Source: Bos javanicus
Taxonomy: Eukaryota; Chordata; Mammalia; Artiodactyla; Bovidae
Reading direction: 5' to 3'
Assembly (NCBI RefSeq): GCF_032452875.1
Contig: NC_083890.1
Coordinates: forward strand, 46,126,483 to 46,190,482
DNA length: 64,000 nt
The stretch's first letter is position 1; each line of letters begins with the position of its first letter. Below, piece after piece: positions 42,082 through 54,611 of this stretch. The notes beneath the pieces are model-generated. The model was not told where the DNA came from, did no database searches, and was given only the letters and a program-made list of their open reading frames with translations. Made by a program: the position numbers and the translations under genes.

Positions 42082-42368
42082 TCCCAATGTGATTGCATTT
42101 GGGGTAAGGAAGTGATTAAGGTTAAATGAGGTCATTGGATGAAAGCCCGATGACCAGGAAGCTTGCTTTCCCTTTTGGCCCTATGAGAGGACACAGTGAG
42201 AAAGTGGCCATCTGCAAGCCAGGAAGTGGGCCCTGACCAGAAGCCCACCATGCCGTGCCCTTCACGTGGACTGCCAACCTCCAGAACTGTGAGAAAGTAA
42301 ATTTCTGTTGTTTAAGCCCCCTGCACTCTGTGCCTTTTGCTATGGAAGCATGAGCAGACTAACGTACT
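42082..42368 (+). mobile_element. MLT1-type LTR (right part)
   Basis: TGATTGCATTTGGGGTAAGG, AAGGTTAAATGAGGTCATTG, CCTCCAGAACTGTGAGAAAG and TTTCTGTTGTTTAAGCC are diagnostic of the MaLR LTR 3' half. LTR only; no internal retroviral sequence. Confidence 0.88.
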
Positions 42369-42575
42369 ATATGAAAAAAAATGTAAAGTACCTAATTAAT
42401 ATTTTATATTAATTATTTATTGAGATAATTCTTTGGATATATTGGGTCAAATAAAATATATTATTAAAGCTAATTTTATCTATTTCATTCTCCTCTTTAA
42501 AAAAAGTGGCTCCTAGGAAAGTTCAAATTACATATGTGCCTTCCATAGTGTGTCTATAGGACAGTGATCACCTAG
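42369..42575. mobile_element. hAT-type DNA transposon (right part)
   Basis: TTTGGATATATTGGGTCAAAT, AAATATATTATTAAAGCTAA and AAATTACATATGTGCCTTCC complete the element begun at 41270. The end TGTCTATAGGACAGTG is near its terminus. Confidence 0.7.
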
Positions 42576-44179
42576 ACCCTTGTCTTATCATCACGTTGTC
42601 TTAAATTTCTCCATCAGTTACTGCTCAGTCCCTGTTCATGAAGAATCTCTTAACTTTTCTCTACCTTATGCAACATTCTGTTTCTTTTTCCTTTAATATC
42701 CAGGACATTAAAACCAAACAAAATAAAATGAAACACATTAAAACCTAAGACACCATGAGCACAACAAAACCTACTGTATTTCTCTGTTTTTTTCATTATT
42801 ATTATTATTTTTGATTAAAGAGATTTTTTTTTCTCTCCTCTTGATCTCGCTTCTGCCTTACATTCTTAGCTCATTGAAGCCGATATTGAGGAATCAAGTT
42901 TATAGTGTGTGGTGTACCATGACAAAACCCCTGGGGAAAACCAGCCCAAAGAAAGTTGGGGAAGTTTCTCTACTCTTAGCCTGAGTTCTTGGTTGTTATT
43001 ACCATATAATGAGAAGGTTAATGAAGATGGGGGAACAGAGACTCCTTTTTTTTTTTTTTAAATTTAATAAGTCAGGGCCCCACTCAACTGCAGAGGGCCA
43101 AGCTCTCAGGCCTTGCTGGCAGGGAGAAGGGAAGGTTCTGCTGAGCTAGATTGATGCATTGTTGACAACATCAAATGGGCATCTGAATAGGTTCAGGAAA
43201 TTGGAGACTCCTAGCTCCTGTGACCTAGAGCTGGGGAAATGTTTTGTCAACAACAGAGCAGAGTGCAAGATGTCCTGGATTAATCCATATGCTTTGGGTG
43301 AGTGTTTACTTGGGAAGGTAGCTTCTGGTTGCAGATTCATAATTGGAATTCATGGTCTCCCCTAGTAGGAGCATCACGATTTATTTTAAACATACAATCT
43401 CCTTAGTACAGCCTTCGATTTTCTCAAATTTTATCTTTAGCAACAAATACTGCCGGGCATTTACCTTGAACTAACAGACTCGCTCAGTTGATTTTTGAAA
43501 TATGTCTGCCAAGTAGTCAAAGTTGAATAGCCAAAGTGAGCCTGTCAGTCATTCTTCCAAGTACAAATAGTGTTCCGGGAAGATAGTCATATTTCAATTG
43601 TAATTCAAACGATCGCGTAAGTACTTTTCCCTGAAGGCAAGCAGCAGGAGTACTGTATGGGCTCCTCCCATTTTATCCAAACAGAACATTTTAAAGCTGT
43701 GTATGTGAGAGCTCAGATTAAGAAGCTCATTCTTACTGCTTCATCAAGATCATTAACTAAAATTAGCTTTCCCTTTTTCCCCCCCACGAGTGGGGATTAG
43801 GAAGAACCTGATAGCTGCTAGTTCGGTTTGCTCCTGTTCCTGGGTCTGGGCTAAGGGCCAGCAGCTTGACCCATCCTTTTTTGCACCATCAGTACAAATG
43901 TCAACACAGTGAAATGGGAAAAATTTTATTATGAAAGTAGTTTTGAACTCCAGCACCCTCTGAAGGAGCTTCAGAGACCCCTTGGGGGTCCGCAGATGGC
44001 ACTTTGAGAAGGGATTCCTCTAAAGTGTATTATAAATGGAAGGTAAATTCTTCTGAAAATTAAAGGTCATTTTTTTGGTAAATCATTATTGGACATGCTG
44101 AATTACCTCCAGACCACCTGTTTGGAAATCAAGAATTAATGCTTCTACTGGAAGACTAGATTCAACCGTTGTCATGGAC
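42576..44179. other. 1.6 kb without recognised genes
   Basis: A/T runs at 42826-42833 and 43047-43060. A segment at 43963-44020 (GACCCCTTGGGGGTCCGCAG, CACTTTGAGAAGGGATT) looks like a hAT end. Otherwise unassigned. Confidence 0.35.
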
Positions 44180-44189
44180 TCTGTTAATT

Positions 44190-44320
44190 AATTTAAAATA
44201 TTTATTTTCTGATGGCTGTGTTAGGTCTTAGCTGTGGCCTTCCCCCACCATGAATCAAACCCACGTCCCCTGCACTGGGAGGTGGATTCTTAACCACTGG
44301 AGCACTGGGAGGTCCCAGAA
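44190..44320 (-). mobile_element. CHR-type SINE with 10-bp TSD
   Basis: GGCTGTGTTAGGTCTTAGCT, ATGAATCAAACCCACGTCCC and TTCTTAACCACTGGAGCACT. TCTGTTAATT is duplicated at 44180-44189 and 44321-44330. Confidence 0.9.
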
Positions 44321-44330
44321 TCTGTTAATT

Positions 44331-47300
44331 TGTATTTAGATTTTTGTGCTCTGTGGTGATCCCCACAGCTTTGCAAGGATGCTCAGACAGAGTGGGTCAC
44401 CCTGCCTTCTAGCTGCGACGTGGACACTAGGTCACTCTTCAGGATCCCTGCATCCTCCATCCTTGGTGGAAAGCTTTTCTTTCATTCGTGGGCATCTAGT
44501 AGGACCTTGCAGTCTTGAAATCTAAAGTAACTTGTATGGTTTAAAACGTCAGCAGGTGTTTTGGTGGATCTTCTGGTGAGTCATAGTTCTAGACAAGTAA
44601 AGGGTTCTCTTGGCACAACTGCCTCACTGAGACTGGAGACTGGACACCGTCATGACTGGAGGAAAAGAGGCAAAAGCCGTATTCTCCTCTCATCCACACA
44701 GAATGCCACGAAGAGCATCGTTTTCTCACTTTTTTTTTTTAATTAAAAATACAAATGGATGACAGGTTGCTTTGAAAAATCTCTCAATAGAAACCCTAAT
44801 ACCTTTTGAAAGTATTTGCCTGCATTGTATTTTAGGAGAGAGGAGTGAGCAAAAATGGAAATTCTTCCCATGTCTCTATGGCTCCTGGATTTGTGCGTTG
44901 CTCTCCATATTGAAAGTAATGAAATGAAGGGCCTAGATTCAGTCCTGACCAACGCGTATGTACCTAACTATTGACAAGTTATAGTGACTTGCCATTACAT
45001 TGTTATAAAATATATTTCTCCTGGCATAACAGTGATTTTGGTTTTTTTGTTCAGTTTTTTCTTTTTTTTTTAAGGTCAGACCTCTGCCTTATTCAGCCAC
45101 CAGGGATATGGATACATCCCAGTGTCTCTAAGATAACCTTTTAACATCCTTAAAATGGTTTTTAATCTACTATGTCCTTGGGGAGATTGCTTTTAAGTTT
45201 AGATTTTAAGCAAGAAAACAGGCATACTACATACTTTGGGCACAGATGCACATTGTAAGTAGGGAGATTATTTAAGCCTAGAAACCGAAAACAACTCTAA
45301 GATCTCATCTTCCAGAAATCATTTTCATCTTTCCTACTTATTTTGGTTACCCTAAGAAGAACATGTTTTGCCTTATATCAAACTATAGACCTTCTGAACT
45401 TTATACCACACTTAATTCTGTTTCTATTTCTATTCTTTATACAACACTTAATTCTTAATTCTGTTTCATATCAGTTTTCCTAGGTGTGATTAGACAATAT
45501 TATTTTCATTTACTCAATTAAAACCCCAAATAAAATAGATGGTCATTAAGGAGGAAGTTGGAACGTCAGCTTTCCGTGTCTATTTTTGTTTGTTTCCTTT
45601 TGTATACGACCAAACCTATATTTGCATGAGCAAATTAAATCATACCTGCAAGTCCACAAATGCAGAATTTGCATGCTTCCCTAATCCTAGATTCTTGGGA
45701 AAACGCCACATTAATGCCAAAACCAACATATGAACAACTTGGCCCTTGGTGTCCGATATAGCCAGTGGAGTTGAGCACCATCTAACTTCTTACTGGAGTT
45801 GCTCCACGTATATGGATTTTCGAGCCATGCTTCTGGGGCCATCTTCAAACTGCCAGGAAGCTACCCTCTGAATCTCCCCACAGTCTAGTTACCAGACTGT
45901 TTAACTGGAAGTCCTTTGAGGGCAGCATTTATATCATCCTTGTTCACATGAATTTATGAGTCATGGCTCAATGCAGTGTTTTAGAGAAACAATGAGGATC
46001 CCTGGAAGGAACTTCTTATAAAGTTAAATTGCCTGTACAGACAATAACATAGGGAAACTAATTATACCTGTTTTTTGAAAGAATAGCTTTATGATTGTAC
46101 AAAAAATATTGACCTCTGGTAACAGTGTTATTATCTGTAAACTGAGAGTTTGTTGCTTAAGATAAACCCTCAATCTCACACATTCATAGCTGCTATGGAA
46201 CACAAATGTATTTATGTTTATCATCACCATTCTGTTGCTCTTGGTGTTGAGCACTATAGTTTTTGTCCATATAAGGTGAAAATAATCATACAGTTTGGGC
46301 AAGTGAACTTGGTAGTTTAAATCAGTTATTTGATAGACTTTAATGGTTATATGATTAAATTGTCTACTCAGTTTGACCAATCATACAAGCTTAGCAATTT
46401 CAGAGAAAATAGTCATAGTATTTTTAAGTGGACTAGTAATAATTCAGGGTTCTTAACCTCTTTTGGAGATATGTTGATATTATACTTAATACTTCTCACA
46501 TATTAAAGATTTTCATTTAATAAAGTCAGACTGATGAGTGGACCTTCTGAGTGGGGATGTGAGGAAGAGAATACCTCCCTCTCTTCTTGCTGGAAAATAT
46601 GGTAAATTAGAGGGGAAATGAAGAGTCTATAATTGATTGAAAACTCATCTGGTATGACTTCAAAGACATAGGAAGTCCACAGTTCCTAACTGGGAGTTCT
46701 TGAACTAGGAACTTTTAAGAAAGAGAGTTTGGACCCTTTCTAAACCACTCGATTTCTTCTTCATCCAGTGCTCTATAAATGCAAAATAGAGACCAAATTT
46801 GAAAAGCGTGTGCAGACAAAACCATTTAAGCCATGTAAGCAAAACTAAGTCTAGCTTATTTCACGAACGTAATCAAGATTTAATTTAGATTACTTCTTGT
46901 AAATCATAAAAGAAACTTCAGTCGTCTTTCTGAAATGCTATGAGGTAATCACTTTGAACCAAGCCCCTGCTGTCTGGTAACCCCCACTGTCAGAACCCAT
47001 CATTGTGAAGGTTAAACAACTCCCTCCTTTCCCCTCTGTATGCCATGATGGAATTGTCCCTCTGAGCCTCATCTCAGTTTTGAATCCGAAAGCTCCCAGT
47101 TTCCACACTGTCCTTATAGGCACAAAAAACTCTTACTGAATACTGTTTTACTGTTCTGGTTTAATTGTTTCAGTTTCTGGAGTTTTGAGAGAAGGAAATG
47201 TGGCAGGAAAACACAGCAAGGAGAAGTTATGGTTGAGCTAGGATGAGTAATTGGAATGGTTTTAGGTAAGAGTGGAGATGCAGTTGAAGCTGAATTGTAG

Positions 47301-47710
47301 AGGATTTTGAACAAAATGCTGAAGAGTTTGGACAAAGAGCTAGACGCTGAAGAGTCGCTGAAAGTATGAGCAAGAGAACTCTATGACCGAGCCGTTCTTA
47401 GGGATATTGACTATAGCAGCAGTGTGTTGGGGGTCTTGGGGGAGCAAGAACAGAGACTGAGAACAGAGCGGAAGGTCCTGAACACAATCAGATGGGAGGT
47501 AACGGGAGCTTGGATTCACTGTGGTTCCAGTACGAGAAGCGGGTGATAGCTGCTAGAGATGGGGTCTAATTGGAGTGAAAAGCATTGGTAGTTACTCAGA
47601 GAAAGGCCAGCGGAAGCGCCAATGAGAAACTTGGGTTTTTAGTTTTGTTTCATTTCTTTTTGAGAACCTTGGATTTTTATTCTAATTAACTTATTTTTGA
47701 GGACCTTGAG
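44331..47710. other. 3.4 kb repeat-poor, gene-free stretch
   Basis: The longest stretch of the window without a confident element. Possible L2 end near 45905-45990 (CTTTGAGGGCAGCATTTATA). T runs near 44732 and 45062. The minus-strand frame 46024-46380 (118 codons) is AT-driven and matches nothing I know. 46940-47640 may be very old repeat. Confidence 0.4.
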
Positions 47711-47892
47711 TTGTTTTTTTAAGACTTTTTATTAAAATATTTTCAAGACCTTTTTAGAAAACATTTATTTATTTGGCTGTCTCCAGGTCTCTGTTGTGGC
47801 ATGTGGGATCTAGTTCCCTCACCAGGGATAGAACCCAGGTCCCCTGCATTGGGAGCTTGGTATCTTACCTACTGGACTACTAGGGAAGTCCC
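47711..47892 (-). mobile_element. CHR-type SINE
   Basis: ATTTGGCTGTCTCCAGGTCT, GGGATCTAGTTCCCTCACCA, GAACCCAGGTCCCCTGCATT, ending CTAGGGAAGTCCC. The flanks GGACCTTGAG and GGAACCTTGGG look like a decayed duplication. Confidence 0.88.
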
Positions 47893-49653
47893 AGGAACCT
47901 TGGGTTTTTAATCTGGGTTACCAATAGGATATGAATAGCATTTGCAGAGATGAGCAGGTGAGGACCAGGAGTAGATTTTGGGGTGGTGGGTGGGTGGGCA
48001 AAGGAACCTATGGCTCCTGTCTTGGGAATGTTGGATTTGTGATGATGGTGGAACACTTGGTGGAGGGTTAGGATATGCAATGAGAGTGGCCTGGGGAGTG
48101 TGGATTTGGGTTTTCTAAGAGGAGAGTTGAAGTGGAAACTGAAGTGAGGAGTGTAGGAGACTGGCATGTGACTGAGGACGACGTGCCTTGTGGCCACAGT
48201 TTAGTCCAAGAGACAGGTCAGGATCGATGCCATAAGCACTGTACAACAATGTATATGGGTCATGAAGATGGTAACACAAGAGTGAGAAGAGCTGCCAGGG
48301 AAAGCCAGGCGCATCTGTAGCTGGGCCTTAGAGCTGAGAAGAAGTTTGCCAGACTTCCCAGGGAAAGAAGAGCATTTCAGGCAGAAGAAAAGCACAGATG
48401 GGAAGTGGTGGTGATTTGATTTGTTGGGGAATGGAGTGGTGAGAGGCGAGAGAAAGGAAACGGATACTGTTGAACATCCTCTTTTTATTACATGGAGGAA
48501 GAGATCCCAGAGTGGAGGGTGGAGAGGGAAGAAAACCAGCCAAGCTTGTGAGATCTTGAAAGACAGTCAACAGTGACCCAGCTGGCTGGAGACGGAGGTG
48601 GGCTCTGGGACCCTGGACTTCTTGCCTTTGCTTTCTGCCTTCTTTTATAAAAGGAGGTTAGCACCCGGTCATTTCTGAAGCCCTTTCTCGCTAAGGTTCC
48701 GTGTGAGTCTCCAACTTTGGGAAGCTTTCTTTTCTTTTCGGGTCACATTGAGTAATTTAGTGTTCGAGTAATTAGAGTCTAATTGGAAACCTGTGACCCG
48801 GAAGAGGTAACACACTTCCTTACAGGGTCTGTCTTGCTCTGGGGGCATAGTTCACAGTACTGGGAGCACTTCCTCATTATCTGTCCCCAGGGGCCTCCAT
48901 CCAGCAGCTAGTTACTGGGGTGGGAGGGAAGTACTAATGTTTATAAAGATCACTTTGGAAAATTTTCTGAAACAATTGAACTGCAAAACATGTGTTTAAT
49001 ATTTATAGCGCTTGGAATGGAAAAGATACTTTTGATCATCCTCTTTCTTCCTGGAGTGTAGCCAGCTCCTAGATCTCTTGGGAGAGCTTCTTCTCAACCA
49101 GAAAATAATGAGACCTTGCTATCTCGAGGGGACCTTGTACCATTCCTTGTGATTTAGGTGAAGGCTTGATTGCAGCGCATGTTTTCTGATCCTGGTAATC
49201 TTAAATAAATAATCCAAGCCCACGGCATTAATAAAAGCAGTAATTCTGTCAAGGATCCTTGCTAACTTCCTAAACTTCTGAGGGTCCAGAGCTGGTGATT
49301 TATGAACGCTGCCAGAATCTGAGCCGTGGTGTTTTTTAGGGGATTCGTTGGGAGGTATGCTTTTAAGGGTAATTACCATGTGTCAGAAGGATGCCTTAGC
49401 CCCGTTGACACTGTGTGCTCAATTTTATTTAGAGGTCAAATGGCAAGAGAATTATATGTGAAAGGGTATCCTTTCAACATTTACAAGTAGAAAGTAAGCG
49501 TAACGGGCTAAGCTCAATTCTGAGTGGATGTGATAGTCACATTAACTCTGTGTACCTTGCTGTTTGCAGGTCATTCAAGTTCTACAGATATTAATTGTGC
49601 TTCTAACACACCCCAGGGGAAGGCTGACATGCACACATCTCTGGGTCTGGCAC
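47893..49653. other. unassigned, no gene seen
   Basis: G-rich at 47940-48570, with frames of 80-105 codons on the minus strand that are not convincing (proline/serine/leucine-rich by composition). 48960-49560 is repeat-free. Confidence 0.35.
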
Positions 49654-49661
49654 GGTCCAGT

Positions 49662-50140
49662 TGTTGTTCACTGTTCAGTCTCTAAGTTGTGTCCAACTCT
49701 TTACGACCCCATGGACTGCAGCATACCAGGCTTCCCTGTCCTTCACTATCTCCCAGAGTTTGCTCAGATTCATGTCAGTTGAGTCAGTAATGGTATGTAA
49801 CTATCTTATCCTCTGCTGCTTCCTTCTCGTTTCGCCTTCAATCTTTCCCAGCATCAGGGTCTTTTCCAGTGAGTCAGTTCTTCACATCACGTGGCCAAGG
49901 TATTGGAGCATCAATTTCAGCATCAGTCCTTCCACTGAATATTCAGGGTTGATTTCCTTTAGGATGGACTGGTTTGATCTCCTGACAGTCCAAGGGACTC
50001 TCAAGAGTTTTCTCCAGCACCACAGTTTGAGAGCATCAATTCTTGGCTCTTGGCCTTCCTTACGGTCCAACTCTCACATCCGTACATGACACTGGAAAAA
50101 CCATAGCTTTGACTAGATGGACCTTTGTCAGCAAAATGAT
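49662..50140 (-). mobile_element. BovB 3' part, 8-bp TSD
   Basis: From TGTTGTTCACTGTTCAGTCT to ACCATAGCTTTGACTAGATGG and a few more bases, 5'-truncated. GGTCCAGT is present at 49654-49661 and 50141-50148. The sense frame is broken, while an antisense frame is open at 49661-50089. Confidence 0.9.
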
Positions 50141-50148
50141 GGTCCAGT

Positions 50149-51456
50149 GCTGAAGTGTTAGTCCATGGCTCCTTGAAATATGAAGGAAGAGCACCTAACA
50201 AAGCCTGGGAGGTGATGGAGGGATGTGAGGGAGGGCAAGAATGTCTTCCCTAAGAAGGTCTTGCCTGAGCTGGATCTTAAATAATCAGCTGAGTTTACCC
50301 AGGTAAAACATGAAAAGAGAGACAGCTTGAGAAAAAGTAGGGGGTTGCAGTCCTGCTAAGTGGGGGTAACAAAAGCCTTTTGGTTGGAGCAGGAAGGACA
50401 GGGGCAATTATAGTTGGTGGTATCAATGCAGCAGTTTGAGCTGAGAAGGTGAGGGGAACAGGCAGCTTGCTATTCTGATGGCAGTTTTCTTTCCCTGCTA
50501 GTAAATTTGCCTAAAATCTGCTGCTCCCCTGAAACGGATCTGGAATCTTGAAAACTATGTGTACTTTAGTCCCTTGTCACCCCAAGGTAGACTTCTACTG
50601 AACATGGTCAGGTGGTCTCCCTGCTTTCTCCCCCGATCCTGGCTCCTTCTCCATGTCTAGAACTGGAACTTGGATCAGCACCCCTTGCCTAGGCCAGTGG
50701 GTTATTCCTAGCCCCCTGCCCCCTAGAATGGTCCCAGACTGATATCCACCCCATTAGCTAAGATGAATCTCTGTCGTTCTTGACCCAGACACTCAAAAGA
50801 TGCTCAGGAAATCTCACCGTGGAACTCTCCCCACCACCCGCAATTGGGTAGATTGGCTGCTTAGCAACTAAGCACCCAGCTCATGCTTGATCTTTCTGCA
50901 GCTCTTGAATTTGCCATCCGGACAATAGCCTCTTCTCTTTCCCCGCTGCCCTGGTCAGTTTTCCTGCTGCTGCCAGCCTCAGTCGATGTTTTCAGCTCTA
51001 AACCTCCCACTTACTTGTCAGCTGATGTTGAGCTGGTAGGGTGCCTGACGAGACTGAAGCTCTCTAGAACTGGCAAAGGTCCATTTCCAAATGTTCAGAC
51101 ATTTCTTTGGCCTGCTTCCACCCCAAACTCAACTCTTAGCTTTTAAGTCCAGCTGTGTGGCTGGCAATTTTATAAGGAAGCATTACCAAATGTGTGTTTG
51201 GAGGAACCATAAATGTTGTAGACAACACCCTCATTCTTGGGGATTCACAATAATTATTAGCATATTGAAAGGCTCTGGAAAGTTCTGTGGTCTAGAAACT
51301 CTGCTAATTTGCGTTTGATAATTTCTAAAAGAAAAGTCTCCCCCCACCAGTAATATCTATCTAAATGCCCAATCATTGCACATTTAATGAAACACACTTA
51401 GGGAACCTGGTTTGAAAGCTTTACTGTTCTTTTCCAGTACTATTAACCAGGGTGGT
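50149..51456. other. unassigned, no gene seen
   Basis: 50200-50460 resembles the unidentified old repeat noted near 20.5 and 30.7 kb. 50560-51380 is moderately GC-rich without a coding signature. Confidence 0.35.
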
Positions 51457-51467
51457 AACCTTCCAAG

Positions 51468-51594
51468 TAGGAAATGGAAACCCATTGCAGTATTCTTGCC
51501 TGGGAAATCCCATGGACAGAAGATGCTGGTGAATTACAGTCCTTGGGTTGCAAAGAGTCGGCTCTGCCTTAGTGACTAAACAACAACAACGGCA
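51468..51594 (+). mobile_element. 5'-truncated Bov-tA SINE, 11-bp TSD
   Basis: GGAAATGGAAACCCATTGCA to TAGTGACTAAACAACAACAAC. AACCTTCCAAG is duplicated at 51457-51467 and 51595-51605. Confidence 0.93.
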
Positions 51595-51804
51595 AACCTT
51601 CCAAGCAGGGGCATTCCTCAAGGACTGGAAATATTGCCATCTCAAATCTAGTTGTAGCAAATTCATGACAGGATTTGCTGGGAAAGTGTCTGCAGAAGCT
51701 GGAGGGGTTTAGCAGACAGGTTGTCTGTGCCTGACAACATCGATTTCCTTTTCTTCTGATAACAGCCTCAAAATTTCCTTAGAAAATTCAATTTACAAGG
51801 CTGA

Positions 51805-51942
51805 AGTGTGCCCCCACCCCCACCCAATTTGTATGTTTAAATCCTAATTGTAGGGTATCCCAGAATGTGACTATGTTTGGAGATAGGGCCCTTTAAAGAG
51901 GTGATTAAGAGACTATGAGGTCAAATGGGTGGGCCCTTATAT
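51805..51942 (+). mobile_element. MLT1/MST-type LTR (left part)
   Basis: TATGTTTAAATCCTAATTGT, CAGAATGTGACTATGTTTGG, AGATAGGGCCCTTTAAAGAG and GGTGATTAAGAGACTATGAG follow the MaLR LTR. Confidence 0.85.
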
Positions 51943-52156
51943 CAGTTCAGTTCAGTCGCTCAGTCCGACTCTTTGGATCCCATGAAATGCAGCACGCCAG
52001 GCCTCCCTGTGCATTGCCAACTCCCGGAGTCCACCCAAACCCAAGTCCATCGAGTCGGTGATGCCGTCCAACCATCTATCTCATCTTCTGTCGTCCCCTT
52101 CTCCTCCCGCCTTCAATCTTTCCCAGTATCAGATGAGTCAGCTCTTCACATCGGGT
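51943..52156 (-). mobile_element. BovB 3' end inside the MLT1 LTR, 11-bp TSD
   Basis: CAGTTCAGTTCAGTCGCTCA to AGTCAGCTCTTCACATCGGG, with some internal deletions. GGCCCTTATAT is duplicated at 51932-51942 and 52157-52167. Confidence 0.93.
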
Positions 52157-52400
52157 GGCCCTTATATGACAGGGTCTTTATGAGAAGAGATTAGGACTTA
52201 TGCAAACACAGAGGAGACCACATAAAGACACTGGACGCAGACAGCCACCTACAAGCCAAGGAGGGAAGTCTCCAAAGAAACCACCTTGCTGACAGCTTGA
52301 CCTTGAACTTCTCAGCCTCCAGAACTGTGAGAAATACGTTTCTGCTGTTCAAACCAGTCAGTCTGTAGTGCTTAGTTATGACAGCCATAGAGAGCTACTT
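52157..52400 (+). mobile_element. MLT1/MST-type LTR (right part)
   Basis: GAGGAGACCACATAAAGACAC, CAGCCACCTACAAGCCAAGG, CTCAGCCTCCAGAACTGTGA and CTGCTGTTCAAACCAGTCAG complete the LTR. No internal sequence attached. Confidence 0.9.
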
Positions 52401-52552
52401 CACAGGTGAAAGCGAGGCTGATCCCCTCATGTGGGTCAGCAGGTACCCACCTCGGTCCATGAGAACAAGGTCTCAAAATGGTCCGCAGTGACTGGCTTTG
52501 AACTGGTCACATGACCCAAAATAGGTCAGTGAGCTCCAGAGGCATCCTCTTC

Positions 52553-52783
52553 CTATGTGTGTGTTCCTGCTAAGTCGCTTCAGTCGTTTCCAACTCTTTG
52601 CAACCCCATGGACCGTAGCCCGCCAGGCTCCTCTGTCCATGGGATTCTCCAGGCAAGAACACTGCAGTGGGTTGCCGTGCCCTCCTCCAGGGGATCTTCC
52701 CCACCCAGGGACTGAACCCCCATCTCTTACATCTCCTGCATTGGCGGGCGGATTCTTTACCACTAATGGCCACCTGGGGGGTC
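52553..52783 (-). mobile_element. Bov-tA-type SINE with 10-bp TSD
   Basis: GCTAAGTCGCTTCAGTCGTT to TTTACCACTAATGGCCACCTG. CATCCTCTTC is duplicated at 52543-52552 and 52784-52793. Confidence 0.92.
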
Positions 52784-52793
52784 CATCCTCTTC

Positions 52794-53039
52794 ATGTAAT
52801 TGCGGTTTAACAGGTAGGAGGCCAGGCTGGAAGCTGTCTTTACTATGATTAGAGAGAGAGCCGCTTGAGAACAGAGCCAGAAAAGGAAAAAAACGAGCTG
52901 AGAGTAATGGAGTCAGGTTCCTGATAGAATTATCTGGTAACAGAGCCAGACCCCTGGGGCCTTCTGGGGACTGCCCTTCCCCCCATCCTTTACTTTAGCT
53001 CCTCTCTAAAGTACCTAGACAACAGCACTTGATGCAGAT
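52794..53039. other. unassigned
   Basis: Short gap with no recognised feature. May include the start of the LTR called next. Confidence 0.3.
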
Positions 53040-53370
53040 TTTCAGAGTTGTTTTGCAGATGTAACAGCCTGCCTCCTCTCCAACAAACGGATGATGCTAA
53101 CTCTATGAAGACCCTGAGCAATAGCCCCAGACCTCCTGGCCTAAGGACTGCTGGCCCCTGCGACCCCACCTGCCACCTCACCATCAGTCAGGCGGAGAAT
53201 TGGGCGCCTGTCGACTCCCCTCCCTCACCTGGTTTTTTAAAAAATGATTTGCTCAAAACCCTTTGGGGAGTTCTGGCTTTTAGGCATGAACCACCTTTCT
53301 CTGTTCCAAACCTCTGACGGTTCAGTTTTGGCCTCACTCTGCGTTGTCCACATGAACTTGAGTTAACATT
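53040..53370 (+). mobile_element. probable ERV LTR (solo)
   Basis: The right half (GGGAGTTCTGGCTTTTAGGC, CATGAACCACCTTTCTCTGT, TCCAAACCTCTGACGGTTCA, GGCCTCACTCTGCGTTGTCC, ending TTAACA) resembles the R-U5 of an ERV1-class ruminant LTR. The left boundary is uncertain. No retroviral genes next to it. Confidence 0.5.
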
Positions 53371-54611
53371 TTTGAGTGCCTAGACCTCGCCATACCTGAG
53401 GTTTTCTGGTCCCTGGACTTTATGGTGATGTCCCCCAACACATTTACTTTTTTTTTTTTTTTCTAAGAGATTTTGAGTTGTAAAAGGATCCCAAATGATA
53501 CAAAACAATAACATGGTAGTTTTTGAGAAAATACCCATCAGTGTTACCTTGCTAAACATTTTCCTTTCCAAATGTCTATGTAGCCTGTTCCTCTTGAATT
53601 GAATCTCCTCAGAAATAGTAGTCTTTGTTCCCTGAAACAAAGATTTTTTCAGATGAAACCCCTGATGAATTCCGTCGTGGTATATCCTTTACAACCCATG
53701 CTACTGTGTCTATGGTGGTCTGGGTTAGTCTGTATTGATATCACCAGCTGTAATTTGCAACCAGGCAGATAATTTTATTAATGCAAATTGCCTCACATTT
53801 ACAGCAAATGCTTTAAAAATTATGATGATGTCATGATTAGTAAACTGAGTCATCATTAACAAAAGTCCTTGGTAAACAATTTTCCAACTTTCTCTAGTAT
53901 CCAGACTGTTGGATAAGCAATTTTCATGACTATATTCTAGGGCTCGCTATGCCTTTGGAAATAAGCTGAAGGTCCTCAAAGATCCAAAGCTTTAGGGCAT
54001 AGGAATGGTCCTCCATCCTAATGAATTCCTGGATGGCAGCAGAGAGGAATATGTCTGTGAACCCAAGGAACACCCCCACCACTTTCTGCCCTGAGGCCTC
54101 ACCTCCTCCCACTGTTTGTTCCTGAAGCAATTGTGGTGGGTGAACCTCAGAAGACACATTTGGAAAATCCAAGAGAAATGCAAATTCATGCAAGGATTTC
54201 TTTTGACGCTTTACCCATCACTGTTCAGTGAACATGGTCCAAAAACCTTGTCACAATAAGCTTCCTTCTGAAATGGACATTGCTTCCTTTCCTCTTATCA
54301 GTCTGGAAAGCTGGCATACCCTTCCCTTGGTGAGGCGCCCTGGCACCTCCGTGCGGCATTCAGCCAGAGTTCACAGGTGGCGGGCTGCATCCATGCTGCG
54401 GACCAAGGAGAGACACGCAGGTTCATGTTGCTCTCCTCCCCGACACCGCCATCTACATCTTGAGGGAAAAACAGAATGGCTGGAGGTGAGGCGGGGAAAC
54501 AGATTTTTTTTTTTTTTCTCTAGTGGTCATGCTTCTATCTTAAAGATCTCCCCTGTGCATTTTCAGATTCTCAGTTCTTTGCTGTCCTCAGTGGTGATTT
54601 GGTAGTGGAAG
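53371..54611. other. unassigned, no gene seen
   Basis: T run at 53448-53463 and 54506-54519. The 53740-53900 part is repeat-free with an octamer-like ATGCAAAT and clustered TGATGTCAT/TGAGTCATCAT motifs. Opposed frames at 53930-54605 show no family. Confidence 0.4.

Noticed and set aside
46024..46380. 118-codon minus-strand frame
   Set aside because: AT-driven, no motif, no supporting structure.
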